From Carnegiea gigantea (lineage: Eukaryota; Streptophyta; Magnoliopsida; Caryophyllales; Cactaceae), in contig JAKOGI010001989.1 in the NCBI GenBank assembly GCA_029747015.1, positions 1 to 64,000 on the forward strand: 64,000 nucleotides of DNA, written 5' to 3'. Positions 23,130 through 35,844 of the stretch are shown piece after piece (the first letter of the stretch is position 1; each line of letters begins with the position of its first letter). Below the pieces are notes generated by a model. That model did no database searches, was not told the origin of the DNA, and worked only from the letters and a program-made list of their open reading frames with translations. The translations under genes were made by a program, and so were the position numbers.

Positions 23130-24358
23130 AAGTGCATAGGCTTTGTAGTTTAGTTTTAATATCATTTCCATAGAGGTCAAATGTAATCTATTGAGTTTTG
23201 ACCTATTATAAAAGGCTAAGAAAACAAATTCTAATGGGTTGTTTGAATTAAGTTAATTAATTAATCGAGAAATTCAATCGAATTAAAATATCTAGGGAAT
23301 TATTTCGCCTAGTAAAGGGTTGGATCAGTGGATTGAATCATGCTCTTTACATGGATTGAATGATGAAAAGGGGTGCAATTGAACTAAAATTTAATCTTTT
23401 CATTCGAAGTAAGCTGAATTGCCGAAACTAATCCATTTAACATTCTTTCGAATGTCCTTGTTTTAGCTTTAGTTGTAGATTTTTGATTGGCTAAAGTTTC
23501 CTCTTAACAAACAAATCTCTTTCAAGTGTTACTAAATCAAGTCCTATCTTGTCGGTTAAATAGGAAGTTTCTTCTTTCGTTACATCACTCAACTATCTAG
23601 CATAAGCAAGAAAAGTTGGCGAAAATTCGCTCATAACACTTCAATCACAAGGTAGAATTCAATCATTCCAACACAAAATAAGCACAAGCAATGAAGATTA
23701 AGGATCCAACATCAATACTTTGGCTAACAAATCCCTACATTAAATAAACTACTCACTCATGTTCAAAATTAACAACATCTAAAACAATAGTTGAAGAAAA
23801 TACTAAAGGGAGAGAAAGCTTAGCAATAGTAGTGATTCTCTAATGGTGTCCCAATCTTCAAACCTTCAAAAGCCAAAGCTTTTTGTCAATTTCTTCTTTT
23901 ACTCCAAGATATAAACTAAGAATTCTAATTCTAATAAAAAATATGCGAAAGATGACTAAGAAGTGAGATGAGTTCCCCTCTCTTTCTACAGCCGAACAAC
24001 CCTTTTTAACGATAAACTTGAGCATCCTCAACCACAAGACTAAGGAAGACGAAGAGGCAAGCAGTTTAAGGCTCACCATGGACCGTGGCCTCCACCATGG
24101 ACTGTCCGTGGTGACCTTTGCCTGGAAATTCTCTAGCTTTTCTTTTCCTCATAGGCATAGTGACTTGGAGGCATCCATGAGGAGTCAAATCATATTCAAT
24201 TGGGGGTCAAAGCCAGGGCAATAAGGTCCAAAAAACTGCAAAACATAGAAATAAACCATACCCAAACCTAAAACGGGAATAAGAGCGTAGATTATAATAT
24301 AAAGTTCATAAATCTCCCTCAACCCCAAAATGAAGTAAACTTTAAGCACTTACTAGTT
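23130..24358 (-). repeat. Solo LTR of the Athila family inside the LINE
   Basis: The reverse complement matches the LTRs at 11456, 19019 and 25633. It includes the start-proximal TTAAAG, the CACCACGGACAGTCCATGG dyad (plus 24072-24114) and the AACTCAATAG near-end block. No internal Athila sequence is attached. The LINE endonuclease reading breaks at one side and resumes on the other. The string ATGATAA (minus sense) lies just outside both ends (23123-23129 and 24359-24365), a candidate 7-bp target duplication. This is longer than the usual 5 bp, so the exact ends are uncertain. Confidence 0.78.
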
Positions 24359-24790
24359 TTATCATGAATAACAATATCCAAATCCTCACAAAATTACTTT
24401 TTAGTATCATTTGCCAAACCTGCTTACGGTGCGTAAACACTAATCACATTGAGAATTTTTGACTCTACCACTAACTTAACAGACATAATACGGTCACTCT
24501 TACGCATCATCTGTATGACTTGATTAGCCAACTCCGTATTAGCTAAAATATCAACTCCATTTCGAGCACTATTCAACCCTGAATACTAGAGTTTATACCC
24601 ATTAATTTCCCTAACCTTAGCACCCATCCAGTTAGTTTCTTGAACACCCACTATGCTAATCTTATGTCTACGCTAAGCCTTATCTAATTCAATTAAATTA
24701 CTCATGAGAGTCTCACTATTCCACAAAATAAAATGTAACTTCTTGCTCCATACTCTCTTCCTGCCCCTTTCCCTTATGAAGGACAAGCTT
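24359..24790 (-). pseudogene. Plant L1 LINE ORF2: start of endonuclease
   Basis: The minus frame shows the apurinic-type endonuclease domain: LLWNSETLMSNLIEL, ISIVGVQETNWMGAKVREI, ARNGVDILAN, then SDRIMSVKLV and NVISVYAP. QETNW carries the metal-binding Glu typical of these nucleases. It has a few stops and joins, across the solo LTR, to the fragment ending at 23122. The LINE is therefore one insertion of about 2.9 kb (LTR excluded) on the minus strand. Confidence 0.8.
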
Positions 24791-25632
24791 AAGCTAAAAC
24801 ATTACTCGCTAATAACTTAGGCTAAAAAAACTTAAATAAATTAAATTCGAAAAACCAATACCAACAAGCACCCCAAGTATATCAATGACCACACCATAAT
24901 AAAATAACTATGAACTGAACAAAAAACAAATGACATTATAGCCCGCGAACATGGCATAGTGAAACATAGAGTAGACCTAGCAAAGCAATTTGCCAGTCAA
25001 CCAAATAAACAAATATAAACCAAATGTCAACTCACTTAGCAATAACAATTAAATACTAAGCAACAAGTAACTGAAACTAGACGCAACAAAGGAATAACCT
25101 TATTCTAATAATAAACTGATAAACCACATGGCAGCTCAATAAAGTTATAACAAATTAAATGACAACACTGAGTCATATTATATGCAATTAAGCCCTATCT
25201 AGCAAGAGAAACTTACTGGTCCAAATAAATTAAAATTGAAAGGCCGCCCGCCACGTGGAGAAAAATGTAAATAAAAGTAATAGTACCAATGACCAAGCCC
25301 TAAAATAAGAAAAACTAGGGACCTTTTACATCAGAAGGAGTAGAGTAAAAAGGGCAACTATACTGGGGATCCAAAGTTTAACAATGGTAGAGCTTCAAAT
25401 TAATTTAAGTAAACATGGGCCACACAAAAGAATAAGCTGGTGTGGAAGGGTAAAAGGTTCAGGCCACTATTTAAACAAATAGCCAAGTGAAGATGGCCAG
25501 TAGAATGGTGATGGCAAGCAACCACAAAGTAAATAAATGTAAATCCAGTTAAAGAAACAAATAACTAAATGAAAAAACCACTCCAGCCCCAAAAACACTC
25601 AGAAAATGTTAATAGATTATCACTAGAGATAC
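24791..25632. other. Unassigned stretch right of the LINE
   Basis: AT-rich, with no open frame and no family I recognise. It may hold the LINE 5' region (ORF1 or untranslated) on the minus strand or the older host DNA between insertions, but I see no motif deciding this. Confidence 0.4.
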
Positions 25633-26867
25633 TGATAAGTCCTTAAAGTGCACTCTATTATGAGGTCATTTTGTACCATTTTTAGGGAGAATTCAGTGTT
25701 TTATGATATATTATGCACTTCATTTTTCTATTTTACACTCGAGTATGGTTATTTTCTATGTCTTGTAAATTTTTAGACCACCCCAAATTTGACCCTAAAT
25801 GAGTGTAACTTTACCCCGCACGAACAATCCCAAGTCACTATGTCCGTGGAAGGAAGAAAGAATAGAAGAATATCGAGACAGAGCTCACCACGGACGGTCC
25901 ATGGCGAAGGCCACGACACATGGTGAGACCATAACTGCAAGTCTCTTGGTTTTCCTTCATCGTGTGGCTGAGGTTGATCGATTCCTTCTTTAAATAGAGC
26001 CATTTCACAGCAGATTTAGAGGATATCATCAAAAGAGAACTCCTACTATCTTTTCCATTCTTTTCCATTATCTTAAGTTTAGTTTTAGATTTCTAGCTTG
26101 TTTCAAGTGCAAGTTGTGAGAGGTGTTTGCTATTTTGGGGCCCTTGCAAAGTTGGGAACCCCTTGGAGGATTTTCAATTGTGCTAAGTTTTCTTCTCTCA
26201 AACTTTGTTTAGTTATTGTTATTTTAATTATGTGTGAGTAGTTTTCTCAATCTAGGGATTGTTAGCCAAGTATTGATATTAGAATCCCTCATTTTTTTAG
26301 TTGCACTTGTTCTTGATTGGAATTGGTTGAATTCTACCTTGTGTGTGAGACTGTTGTGAATGAATTTTGGCCTAATTTACTTGTTAATTCTAAATAGTTA
26401 AGTGAAGGAGTGAAAGGCGAAACTTGCTATTTGATTGACAAGGTAGGAGTTGACTTAGCAATACTTGAGAAAGATTCACTTGTTAAGAGGAACTTTAGCC
26501 ATAAAAAAAAATCCATAACTTAGACTAAACAAGGATATTTGAAAGAATGATAATTGGTTAATTTAGGCAATTCAGTTTATTTCAAAAGAAAAGATTGAAT
26601 TCTAAATACGAGTGCACCCCTTTTAATCTCCAATTATACATCAAGTGTATATTATATTCCACTTATCGACATCCTTACTAGGCAAAACAAATCCCTAGAT
26701 GTTTTAAATTGATTGAATTTTCCAATTAGATTATAGTGTTATTCAAACTCCAAATTGAAATTTGCTTGTTTAGCACTTTTGTAGGACAACTTAATAGACT
26801 ACAATTTGTCTCTATGGGAACGATATCTTTCCTAAACTATAACACCTGTGCGTTTGCGGGTATAGGT
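25633..26867 (+). repeat. 5' LTR of Athila-type element 2
   Basis: Starts TGATAAGTCCTTAAAGTGC and ends near GCGGGTATAGGT, about 1235 bp. It carries the dyad at 25886-25926 and the TATA-like TTTAAATAGAG at 25989-25999. It is closely similar to the other three family LTRs in the window. Confidence 0.85.
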
Positions 26868-26870
26868 TCT

Positions 26871-26888
26871 TGGCACCGTTGTCGGGGA
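26871..26888 (+). other. tRNA-Asp-like primer binding site
   Basis: TGGCACCGTTGTCGGGGA differs from the usual TGGCGCCGTTGCCGGGGA at two positions, both transitions. It begins four bases after the LTR edge. Confidence 0.85.
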
Positions 26889-27017
26889 CCAAATTTGTGG
26901 ATATTGAGCTAGTTCTTAGATATTGACTAAGCATTTTCTTTCATTCTTTCTTTTTCTTTATACTTTTTGTTTGCGTTTGGTAGTTTTGTTGGGAATTTTG
27001 CAGGATTTCTTCTTTAT

Positions 27018-28800
27018 ATGTGAAGTCCCTTTCCATTTGAATTCGATCCAAAAATTAAAAGGACTTTTCGCTCTAGGAGGAAGAAATTAAGGGTAAAAGA
27101 GCAAAGACTAAAGGCTCAAGCAGTTGCTTCATCGATGGTAAGAATAGGAGATGATCAAAGAAAGACACTCCTGGATTTTATTACTCGGGAATCCAAGGTA
27201 TTTCCTCAAGCATCGCTCGGCCAACCATAGAAGCGAACAGTTTTGAGCTCAAACCAGTCCTTGTATCAATAGTGCAGCAATCCTAGTTCAGGGGCACACC
27301 GTTCGAAGATTCAAACTTATAACTCTCGATCATTTTAGAAGTGCGCGACACGTTAAAACTCAACAGAGTTTCTACCAATGCCATCCTCTTGCGCCTATTT
27401 TCCTTTTCACTTAGGGAAAAGGCAAGGACATGACTTCACTCGTTGCCTCCAAGATGCATCACGACAATGGATAAGCTTACAAAAGTTTTTCTTGCCAAGT
27501 TCTTTCCTCCAAGTAAGATGGAAAGCTTGAGGAATCAAATTATTACCTTCTCTCAAAAGGAAGATGAGATGCTCTATGAAGCCTAAGAGCGATTCAAGGA
27601 CCTTTTATGATTATGCCCTCACAATGGTCTTCAAAGGTGGATGATCATGCATACATTTTATAATGGAGTCACTTAGCCATTAGTCTCTACTATTGATGTG
27701 GTGACAGGAGGTACTCTTATGAACAAAACTAAAGATGAAGCACACAATCTTATAGAAGAGATGGATCTTAACAATTTCCAATGGTCATCTGAGAGAACTC
27801 AACCCAAGTGAGTTAGAGATAAGTTAGAATTATATGCTATTTCTATGCTTTCTTTTAAAGTTAATGCTATGTCTAAAAAATTAGAGCGCTTGAATGTTAA
27901 TTCTGTCAGTTCAAGTTTCCCTTCCCAATCATGTGATATATGTAGTTTAGTTGATCATTTGATTGTGCATTATCAAGTGGGTAGTCCTTTTGCCTAAGAT
28001 GTGAGTGATCATGTTAACTATGTGAACAACTATAACCCTAGACCAACAATTGATTCTTTCTCTAGCACAAATAATTCTGGTTGGAGGAATCACCCTAATT
28101 TCTTCTATAGGTCTAATGCCCCACTCGTGCCTCAAATGAATTTTGGACCACCCCCTAGATTTCAAAGACTATCTTATCCTGAACAAGCACCTCAAAAATC
28201 CAACTTAGGGACTATGATAGAGAATATGCTTTTGGCTTAACAAAAGCAAGATGAGTACATTAACAATTGGCCTCTAAGGTTGATGTGCTTACTACTCATA
28301 ATAAGATGTTGGAAGCTCAAGTTATTAAACAAGCTACATCTTCATTTACACCTCTAGGTAAATTTCCTAGTAAGAATGAAGTTAGCCCTAGGGAACAATG
28401 TAATACCATGATTTTTATAGGGGGTGAACAACTTGAGGGACCTAAGGGGGTTGGCCAAAATGAACATTCACATTATGGGAAGCATGAGGTTGTTGAGAAA
28501 GAAGTACCTACTTCTTCTAATGAGGTTATAGGTGATGATACCTCTAATAAGATTCCTGATCACCCCAAGAAAATCTCCCCAAAACCCTACGTACCAGCTT
28601 TACCATTCCCCCAACGAATGGCTAAGGCTAAACTTAACCAACAATTTAGAAAGTTTCAAGAGGTCCTTAAGAAACTGTACATTAACATTCTATTCACTTA
28701 TGGCTGTCATAAACGCCTTCCTATGCTAAGGTTTTTAAGGATATTTTTTCTAATAAAAGAAAGCCAGGCGAGCATGAAACAATGGCATTGACTGAAGAAT
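27018..28800 (+). pseudogene. gag: Broken Athila-type gag, element 2
   Basis: The ATG aligned with the element 1 start (27018) is followed at once by a stop. The core up to 27800 is recognisable only in pieces. A zinc knuckle near 27932-27976 reads CDICSLVDHLIVHY, so the last Cys of C-x2-C-x4-H-x4-C is Tyr. Better kept frames at 28001-28240 (NPGWRNHPN-like segment GWRNHPNFFY, then PPPRFQR) and 28267-28791 cover the Gln/Pro-rich C-terminal part leading to the protease. Confidence 0.78.
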
Positions 28801-28829
28801 GTCGTGCAACAATTTAAAATAAGCTCCCT

Positions 28830-29240
28830 ACTAAGTTTAAGGATCCAGGTAGCTTTTCTATCCTTGTCTGATAGGGAATGAGTCAATAGATTGTGCCTTT
28901 TATGATTTAGGGTCTAGTGTAAGTTTAATGTCCTTCTCTGTTTACAAGAAGTTGGACCTAGCAAAAATGACGTCCACCAACATCTCTTTACAATTGGCAG
29001 ATTGTTCTATAAAGTACCTCATAGGTATTTTAGAGGATGTCCCCATTAAAGTAGAAGATTTATATGTGCTTGTAGATTTTATGATCCTTGAAATGGAAGA
29101 TGATACGTACACCCCTATTATTCTGAGGAGGCCATTTTTTGCCACCGCTGGATGCCGTATAGATGTTAAAAATGGCTAGTTATCTTTTGATGTGGATGAT
29201 GAACATGTAGAATTTAACTTGATTAAAGCTTCTAAATTTC
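28830..29240 (+). pseudogene. Aspartic protease remnant, element 2
   Basis: The frame at 28928-29179, with upstream codons, shows DLGSSVSLMSF, the protease active-site region with Ser in place of the usual Ala. LEDVPIKVEDLYVLVDF and a flap-like RRPFFATAGC follow. A stop lies at 29180. Role as in element 1. Confidence 0.75.
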
Positions 29241-29699
29241 CTTCTATCTCTGGTGAGTGTCATTGAATTGATGTATGGATAGTTTGGTATAAAGACCATT
29301 TCTAATAATGATTCTCATGATCCACTTGAGTATTGTTTGTTAAATGATGGTACTACTTGTGATGAAAACTCAGAAGTAGCAATGTGTGCTCAATTTCTAG
29401 AAGCTTCTCCACCAGTTAGCCCTACTTTATCCAAGATGGAATCGCTAGTACATGAATAAGCATCGTCGATAGATGATTAGTGTGCCCTTAAGGTAGAACT
29501 GAAACCTCTTCCTTCCTCTTTGAGGTATGATTTTCTTGGCCTAAATTCTACATATGCTGTGACTGTGAATGGAAGTTTAAATGCATCTTAAGTTAAGCTT
29601 TTGTTAAAAATACTTAGATTGCATTGTAAGGCCATGGGATATACTCTTAATGACCTTGAAGCAATTCACCCTTCTGTGTGTATGCATCGTATTTTGATA

Positions 29700-31035
29700 G
29701 AAGATGACTGTAAACCCTCAATTGAACACTAGATTGAACCCTAATATGCAAGATGAAGTAAAGAAAGAAAATTTAAAACTACTTAAGGCTAGCAATATCT
29801 ACCCTATCTCTGATAGCAAGTGGCTAAGCCAGGTCCATGATGGCCTTAAAAGGGGGGGAATGATAGTTGTAAAAAATGAAAATAACAAAATTATATGTAC
29901 TAGCACAGTTACTGGCTGGCATATGTGCATAGATTATAGGAAATTGAATATGGTCACCTGCAGGGGCCATTTTCCCCTACCTTTTATCAACAAATGCTCG
30001 AGAAGCTGGCAAAGAACTCTTGTTTTTGCTACTTAGATGGCTATTCAGAATTCTTTCAAATCCCTATTCACCCTAGTGACCAAGAAAACAGTACCTTTAC
30101 TTGTCCATATGATACATTTGCCTATAGAAGAATGTCATTTAGACTGTACACCCCCACCAAATTTCCACGATGCATGATGGCTATTTTTTTGATTTTATTC
30201 AGGACACAATGGAAGTCTTTATGGATGATTTTTCTGTATAGTACAACATTTGACCATTGCTTGAATAATTTATCTAAAGTTTTGCAAAGGTGTGAAGATA
30301 TGAATTTGGCATTAAATTAGGAAAAGTGTCATTTTATGGTACAGGAGGGGTTGTTTTAGGCTATATTATTTTAAATAGTGGCATTGAAGTTGACGGGGCA
30401 AAGGTGGAGGTAATTGAGAAATTACCCCCACCTTCTTCTGTAAAGGGTGTAAGGAGTTTTCTTAGACATGTTGGTTTATATCGATAGTTCATAAAAGATT
30501 TTTCAAAAATTGTAAAACCTTTCACCCATTTGCTTGTCAAAGATGCGCCCTTTGAATTTAATGAAGAGTGTTTAAGTGCCTTTCATAGGTTAAAGGAGGC
30601 TTTGATTTCTGCCTAATTATATAGGCCCCGAATTGGGAGTTACCTTGTGAGGTCATATGGGATGCTAGTGACTAAGCAATGGGAGCAGTTTTGGGGTAAA
30701 GAGAGGACAATAAGCCTTATTCCATCTACTATGCAACTGAACTTTGGATGATGCTCAAAGGAATTATGCCATAACTGAGAAAGAGTTCCCAGTTGTTGTG
30801 TTCACCTTGGAGAAATTCCATTCGTATTTGATCAATTCTAAAGTGATCTTTTTTAACAAATCACGCCACATTGAAACATCTCTTGAAGAAGTCTCTAAGC
30901 CCTATCTCATTTGCTGGGTGCTTCTTTTCAAAGAGTTTGATTTAGAAATTCTAGACAAAGCAAGTCGTGAAAATGTAGTTGCAGACCACTTATCTTGCTT
31001 AGGTCCCGAGGCCACTCCAATAGACCCATAGATGA
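29700..31035 (+). pseudogene. pol: Broken Athila-type reverse transcriptase and RNase H
   Basis: The frame at 29704-30036 has NPNMQDEVKKE, YPISDSKW and MCIDYRKLN. It shifts to 29994-30320 with CYLDGYSEFFQIPIHP and TFTCPYDTFAYRRM. The catalytic FMDD is still coded at 30218-30229, but in a third frame (VFMDDFSV). Beyond 30320 the protein is readable only piecewise. The RNase H end returns in frame at 30744-31031 (DDAQRNYAITEKEF, FDLEILDKASRENVVADHLS). Intact, this would convert element RNA to DNA. Confidence 0.85.
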
Positions 31036-31199
31036 ATCTTTTCTAGATGAGCAACTCCTTATAATATCTCACCAAGCGGTGCCATAGTATGTTGATTTGA
31101 TGAATTTTAAAGTGTGTGGAGTTACGCCAACCGGGTTATCTTATCAATAACAGAAAAGATTCCTTTCTAATGTAAAACATTATGGGTGGGAAGAGCCTT

Positions 31200-32371
31200 T
31201 ACTCTATAAGCTATATGGAGCTGGAGTATATAGAAGATGTTTTGCGGAAGATGAGGTTCCTAGTGTCCTCCACCATTGCCATGCCTCAACTTATGATGGA
31301 CACTTTGGACCCAACAAGACTATAGCTAAGGTGCTTCAAGCCAGATTCTATTGGCCTACTCTCTTTAAAGGTGTTAGATCCTTTATTATGGGTTATTATA
31401 AATGCCAACGGTCGGGGAACATTTTCAAAAGGTAGGAGATGCCTCAAAGTGGGATTCTTGAGGTAGAACTTTTTGACGTGTAGAGAATTGACTTTGTGGG
31501 ACCCTTTCCTTCTTCTCACAATAATTTTTATATCCTCATAGCAGTTGATTACGTGTCCAAGTGGGTAGAAGCTATTACCTCTCTTACTAATGATTCTAAG
31601 GTGGCAATTAAGTTTCTTAAAAAGAATATATTTACAAGGTTTGGCACACCAAGAGCTCTTTCGAGTGATAATGGGACTCATTGTTGTAGCAAGCCACTTG
31701 AGTCCATCCTAAATAAGTACGGGGTTTTTTATAAAATTGCTATGCCCTATCACCCGCAACTAATGTTCAAGTTGGGTTATCTAATCGAGAGTTGAAAAGC
31801 ATTTTAGAACAAACAGTCGATCGATCCCAAAAAATTGGTCTAAAAAGTTTAACGATGCACTTTGGGCATATCGAACTGCTTATAAAACACCTCTCGGTAC
31901 TACTCCATACTGCTTAGTTTTCAAAAAATCTTTCCATTTACCGGTTGAGTTAGAACACAAGGCATATTGGGCAATTAGAACTCTAAACTTCGATCTTGAA
32001 GCATCCGATGAGAAGAGGCTTATGCATTCGAATGAGTTAGATGAGTCATGTGTGGAGGCCTATGAAAGCTCAAGAATTTTTATAAGGAAAGGACCAAGCA
32101 CTGGTATGATAAGTATATTATAAAGAAAAGATTTGAGTTAGGTGACTCTGTCTTTGTTGCTCAATTCTAAGTTGCGTTATTTCTAGACAAGCTGAGATCC
32201 TATGGTGGGCCCATTTAAAGATACAAAAGTCTTCCCTCATGGAGCAGTGGAAGTCCGGAGCAAGACATCTGGTACATTCAAGGTAAATGGGCAGTGTCTT
32301 AAACCTTGCTATGTAGGGGAACCTATTAACAAGACTGCTGTCAACCACCTATCTGATCTCCCTCCCTTTTA
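31200..32371 (+). pseudogene. Broken Athila-type integrase
   Basis: The zinc-binding part at about 31262-31420 has HHCHAS and KCQRSGN; the first Cys of the C-x2-C pair is Tyr. In the core, the Asp of RIDFVGPF (about 31486) and the Asp of LSSDNGTH (about 31668) are kept. At the expected catalytic Glu the sequence codes Gly (GGG at 31774-31776). Downstream, HKAYWAIRTLNFDLEA-like and YKERTKHWYD segments place it in the Athila/Tat group. A stop near 32370 precedes the GGGGGAG block. Confidence 0.82.
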
Positions 32372-33905
32372 GTGTCTTATGTTTTATTTATGTGCTTGCA
32401 TTGAGGATATTGCTTTGTCCAAGTATGGGGGAGTTGTTGTAGTTTTTATGTGTTTGTAGTTGTATATGTGTGTTGTGGATGTGTGAAAGTTTGCACTTTT
32501 TAGGTCATGTATTTAGGTTTAGTTTGAATTTTAATTGATCATTTAGGTTTTTTTTGGGGTTTCTTTCTTTGCTTTAGTTTAATTTTGATGTTTTCTTTAG
32601 TCTTTAATTGCATTTTAGGCTTAGTAATAAAAAAAACCAAAAACTAGAAAGAAAAAACAAATGAAAAAACAACAAAACTCCAAAAAAAAAAGTGCCAATA
32701 AATCCTCCGATGATGAGTCTTCAGACTAAGTGGCTTTCTTTTGCCTATTTCGACCCTTTTTGTTAGGCCCAATTATGAATAAAATGCTTGTTTATAAGTG
32801 TTTGAACTATGTTTCAATGCTTTTACCATCAAGTTAGATATGAATTGGTTGCTCAATGATTCTTGGCATGAGTATTTGGCAAATGAAATTCAACGAGCTA
32901 GATGAGCCTTATCCTGTGAGATTTTGAGCTTGAATAGATTAATTCATCATTTTAGTCTCATATTTCCTTTCATGTGTGACTCTTCCTAGATTTCAAGTCT
33001 GTAGAACTTGCTTTGACTCTTGTTCAAGATCACATTTAGCATGCATATTTAGGCAGCATGATTGAGGCATTCTTTGACTTTATGAGCTACATTGACCAAA
33101 TAATCACCCTTATATGAGTGATTTATCCCTTGCTACCCCTTTGAAACTTTACTGTGTTTACTGATGAGAACCTATACTATCATCTTTGGCCACACACATG
33201 TCTTACTCTTTCTAGCCAAGGTTGTAGAGTTTCACAGTTGATTGGGACTAGATTGTTGATAATAACCTTTTATGGATAGTGTGGTTTGGTTGGATGTCAT
33301 AAGAGATTCATGTTCTATTTTCCCTTCAAGTCAATTGGATTCTGTTTTGTGAGTTACAAGAAAAATGTTGAATGTGCATAGTTTCCTTTGCCATGATCCT
33401 CCTCTTTGATGGTTAAAAAAATTTTAAAAAAATGAAAAATTTAAAAAAAACAACAAACCGCACCAGAGGTGTTTAAAAAAAATGCGTTGAAGAAAAAAAA
33501 TAAGGAAGCAAAGAAAAAAACACGCAAATAAAAAGAAAACAAAGAAAAAAAATGATGAAATAAAAGGACTTGGCATTGGTTTTATCTTTTTAAGCACTTT
33601 CTCTTGTGATCTCACTGGGAATGTTGTTGATATTTTGAGATGTATAGGTTTGAGGAATATGTTTTAGTTAGGCGAAAATGGCTTATGCACTTAATGTTTG
33701 GCTTTTAACTCCATAAATCCCAAAATATTTATTCCCTGCTTACCTCTACCCAATTTACTCTGTTACAACCCTTAAAAAGTCCTCACGATTGCCTTGTGTG
33801 TTTTGCATTATTGTAGTAGTGGTGAATTGGAGAGTCTTATCAAGCTCATGGTTGATTTGGTTCTATGGAATGAGATTTGAGAAAATCGCATTTTACTTTA
33901 AACAC
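32372..33905 (+). other. 3' untranslated region of Athila element 2, truncated
   Basis: Starts with TTGAGGATATTG and ATGGGGGAG (32425-32433) and parallels 17196-18700 of element 1, including A-rich runs at about 32628-32690 and 33414-33560. Similarity ends abruptly near 33905, about 300 bp before the LTR would be expected. Confidence 0.75.
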
Positions 33906-34851
33906 ATTTATTAAATGGATTGGAAAACCTTAACCTGTACTCATTTTGTTTTTAAACAGATTGACCTGCTTAACCCGTTTAAGATAAACAACTCAAATTC
34001 AGTCATCTAATTAATGATTTGCGTATTTAACATTTTCAATAAATATGTTGAGTTGTTTAGTCAACCTGAACCTAACCCATTTAACAAGTCAAGTTCAGTC
34101 GCCTAAACAATCACGCTATAAACTCCCCAGATTCACCATAATTCATAATTTTTTAAAATTTTTGTATTCTTAATTATCTCATAAAAAGGTAAATGGATAA
34201 ATGACACATGGGAAAATAAGTTGACTTGTTTAATCCTTTTAATTAAACATGTTGAATGTGCCAACTCATTGATTAAACAAGTTGGAAATTTATACCCAAA
34301 CTCACTTAACTTCGTGTCGGTTTCGGATTGGTAATCGTGTTAGGTCAGCTTTGCCTAACTCTAGATTAAAGTAAGGAACTAAAAAACTAGAGAGAATGGT
34401 ACAAGCAAAACAACAAAGCACTTTGCACAAAAACAGGGGAACCAAATTAAATTAGAGGGGATAATAATAACTAGTAAATGCATTTCTGATAGGGAAAGAG
34501 GGAGGTCATGGAGGCAGGGACCTGTGAGATGATAGCTTACCACCAACAGCCACACCTTGAGTAGCTAGCGAACTTCCAAGCCATACCCTATTCCACAACA
34601 TACTTTACCTATCATCCGACTCGAAAGCAAATAAGTCACAGGCAATGACCAGTTACACGACTGAATTACTACTTGCCGGCGAGTTGTCGACCAATGAACA
34701 GTTCACAGACTCTCTGGATTGGCCTAAGAAGGTGAGCTTCGAAGGTTGTGTGTGACTTGAGAAGTCAGAGGCTCGAGGGTCAAGCTCTTAGGTTTTTTAC
34801 CATTTGACCGAAAATTCCATATGCCCAAGAAATTGAGGAAAAGACAGTACA
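33906..34851. other. Unassigned AT-rich stretch
   Basis: From 33906 to about 34340 there are short recurring motifs such as AACCCGTTTAA, AACCCATTTAA and AAGTTGACTTG, in both strands. The rest to 34851 is unique-looking. No open frame of note and no family recognised. Confidence 0.4.
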
Positions 34852-34865
34852 GTGTGTATATGTGC

Positions 34866-34904
<39 letters not shown>

Positions 34905-34958
34905 TACATACATACATATATATATATATTTATATACATATACATACATACATACATG

Positions 34959-35016
<58 letters not shown>

Positions 35017-35019
35017 TAC

Positions 35020-35053
<34 letters not shown>

Positions 35054-35164
35054 ATATATGTATATATATATATATATGTGTATATATATATATATGTACA
35101 CATAGATATACATATATATGTATATACTCACACGCACACATACAAAAACTTATATTCACATGTA

Positions 35165-35213
<49 letters not shown>

Positions 35214-35331
35214 ATGTATATACATATGTATACATATATCTATTTGTACGTGTGTGTGTGTGTATGTGTGTATGTACGGATAGACACACACATGCACACA
35301 AACAAACACGCGCGCACACACACACACACAC

Positions 35332-35372
<41 letters not shown>

Positions 35373-35380
35373 TATATATG
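34852..35380. repeat. Compound (TA)n/(CA)n/(GT)n microsatellite
   Basis: Blocks of TA, CA, CATA and GT repeats of 20-60 bp alternate. CA blocks near 34880 and 34970-35010 and GT blocks near 35170-35210 could pair on one strand. All overlapping open frames are His/Thr or Cys/Val dipeptide artefacts. Confidence 0.95.
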
Positions 35381-35844
35381 ACAAGAAGTTAAAGGTCTTC
35401 GTTACTAACAAGCAATATATATGTACATACTAAGGGATTCATAACTGGGGGCAGATGTAGTATGGTCCAACACCTATTTGGATATGACATTTATACGTTT
35501 TTTATATCTTTATGACTTAATTGCAAGATATAAACCCTTTGTGTGGCCTAGTCCTGCACTTGGTGAATTATGAGCTTTTGATCAGGCTTGTAATTATGAT
35601 AGATAACATTATTTGTCGTATACCATGGGTTATACGTCATTGTAGTGAAACAAGCACGTGCCAATTCTTTGTGCACCTTCTATCTTTTCAAGTTAAGAAG
35701 GGAACAGGCCCTTCGTTACTAACACACACCCAGTATTTCGGAATTGGGTAGGAGCTTTCAACCTGTCTTTAACACGTAGCCTTTTGCTCATTAGAAGCCA
35801 ACATATGAAAAAACGTTTTAGCATGTTCAATTTACTCCAAAACT
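35381..35844. other. Unassigned stretch before the LTR array
   Basis: Probably the DNA into which the minus-strand array inserted. A 76-codon open frame (35521-35751) has no recognised domain. The five bases next to the LTR are AAAAC. Confidence 0.4.

Larger units (their letters stand above)
25633..33905 (+). mobile_element. Athila-type Ty3/gypsy element 2, 3'-truncated
   Basis: 5' LTR, primer site, gag, protease, reverse transcriptase, RNase H, integrase and most of the 3' untranslated region follow in order. Similarity to element 1 in that untranslated region stops near 33905, so the polypurine tract and 3' LTR are missing. There is no env-position gene: the integrase end is followed within about 30 bp by the GGGGGAG block. 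Many stops and frameshifts show it is old. Confidence 0.85.
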
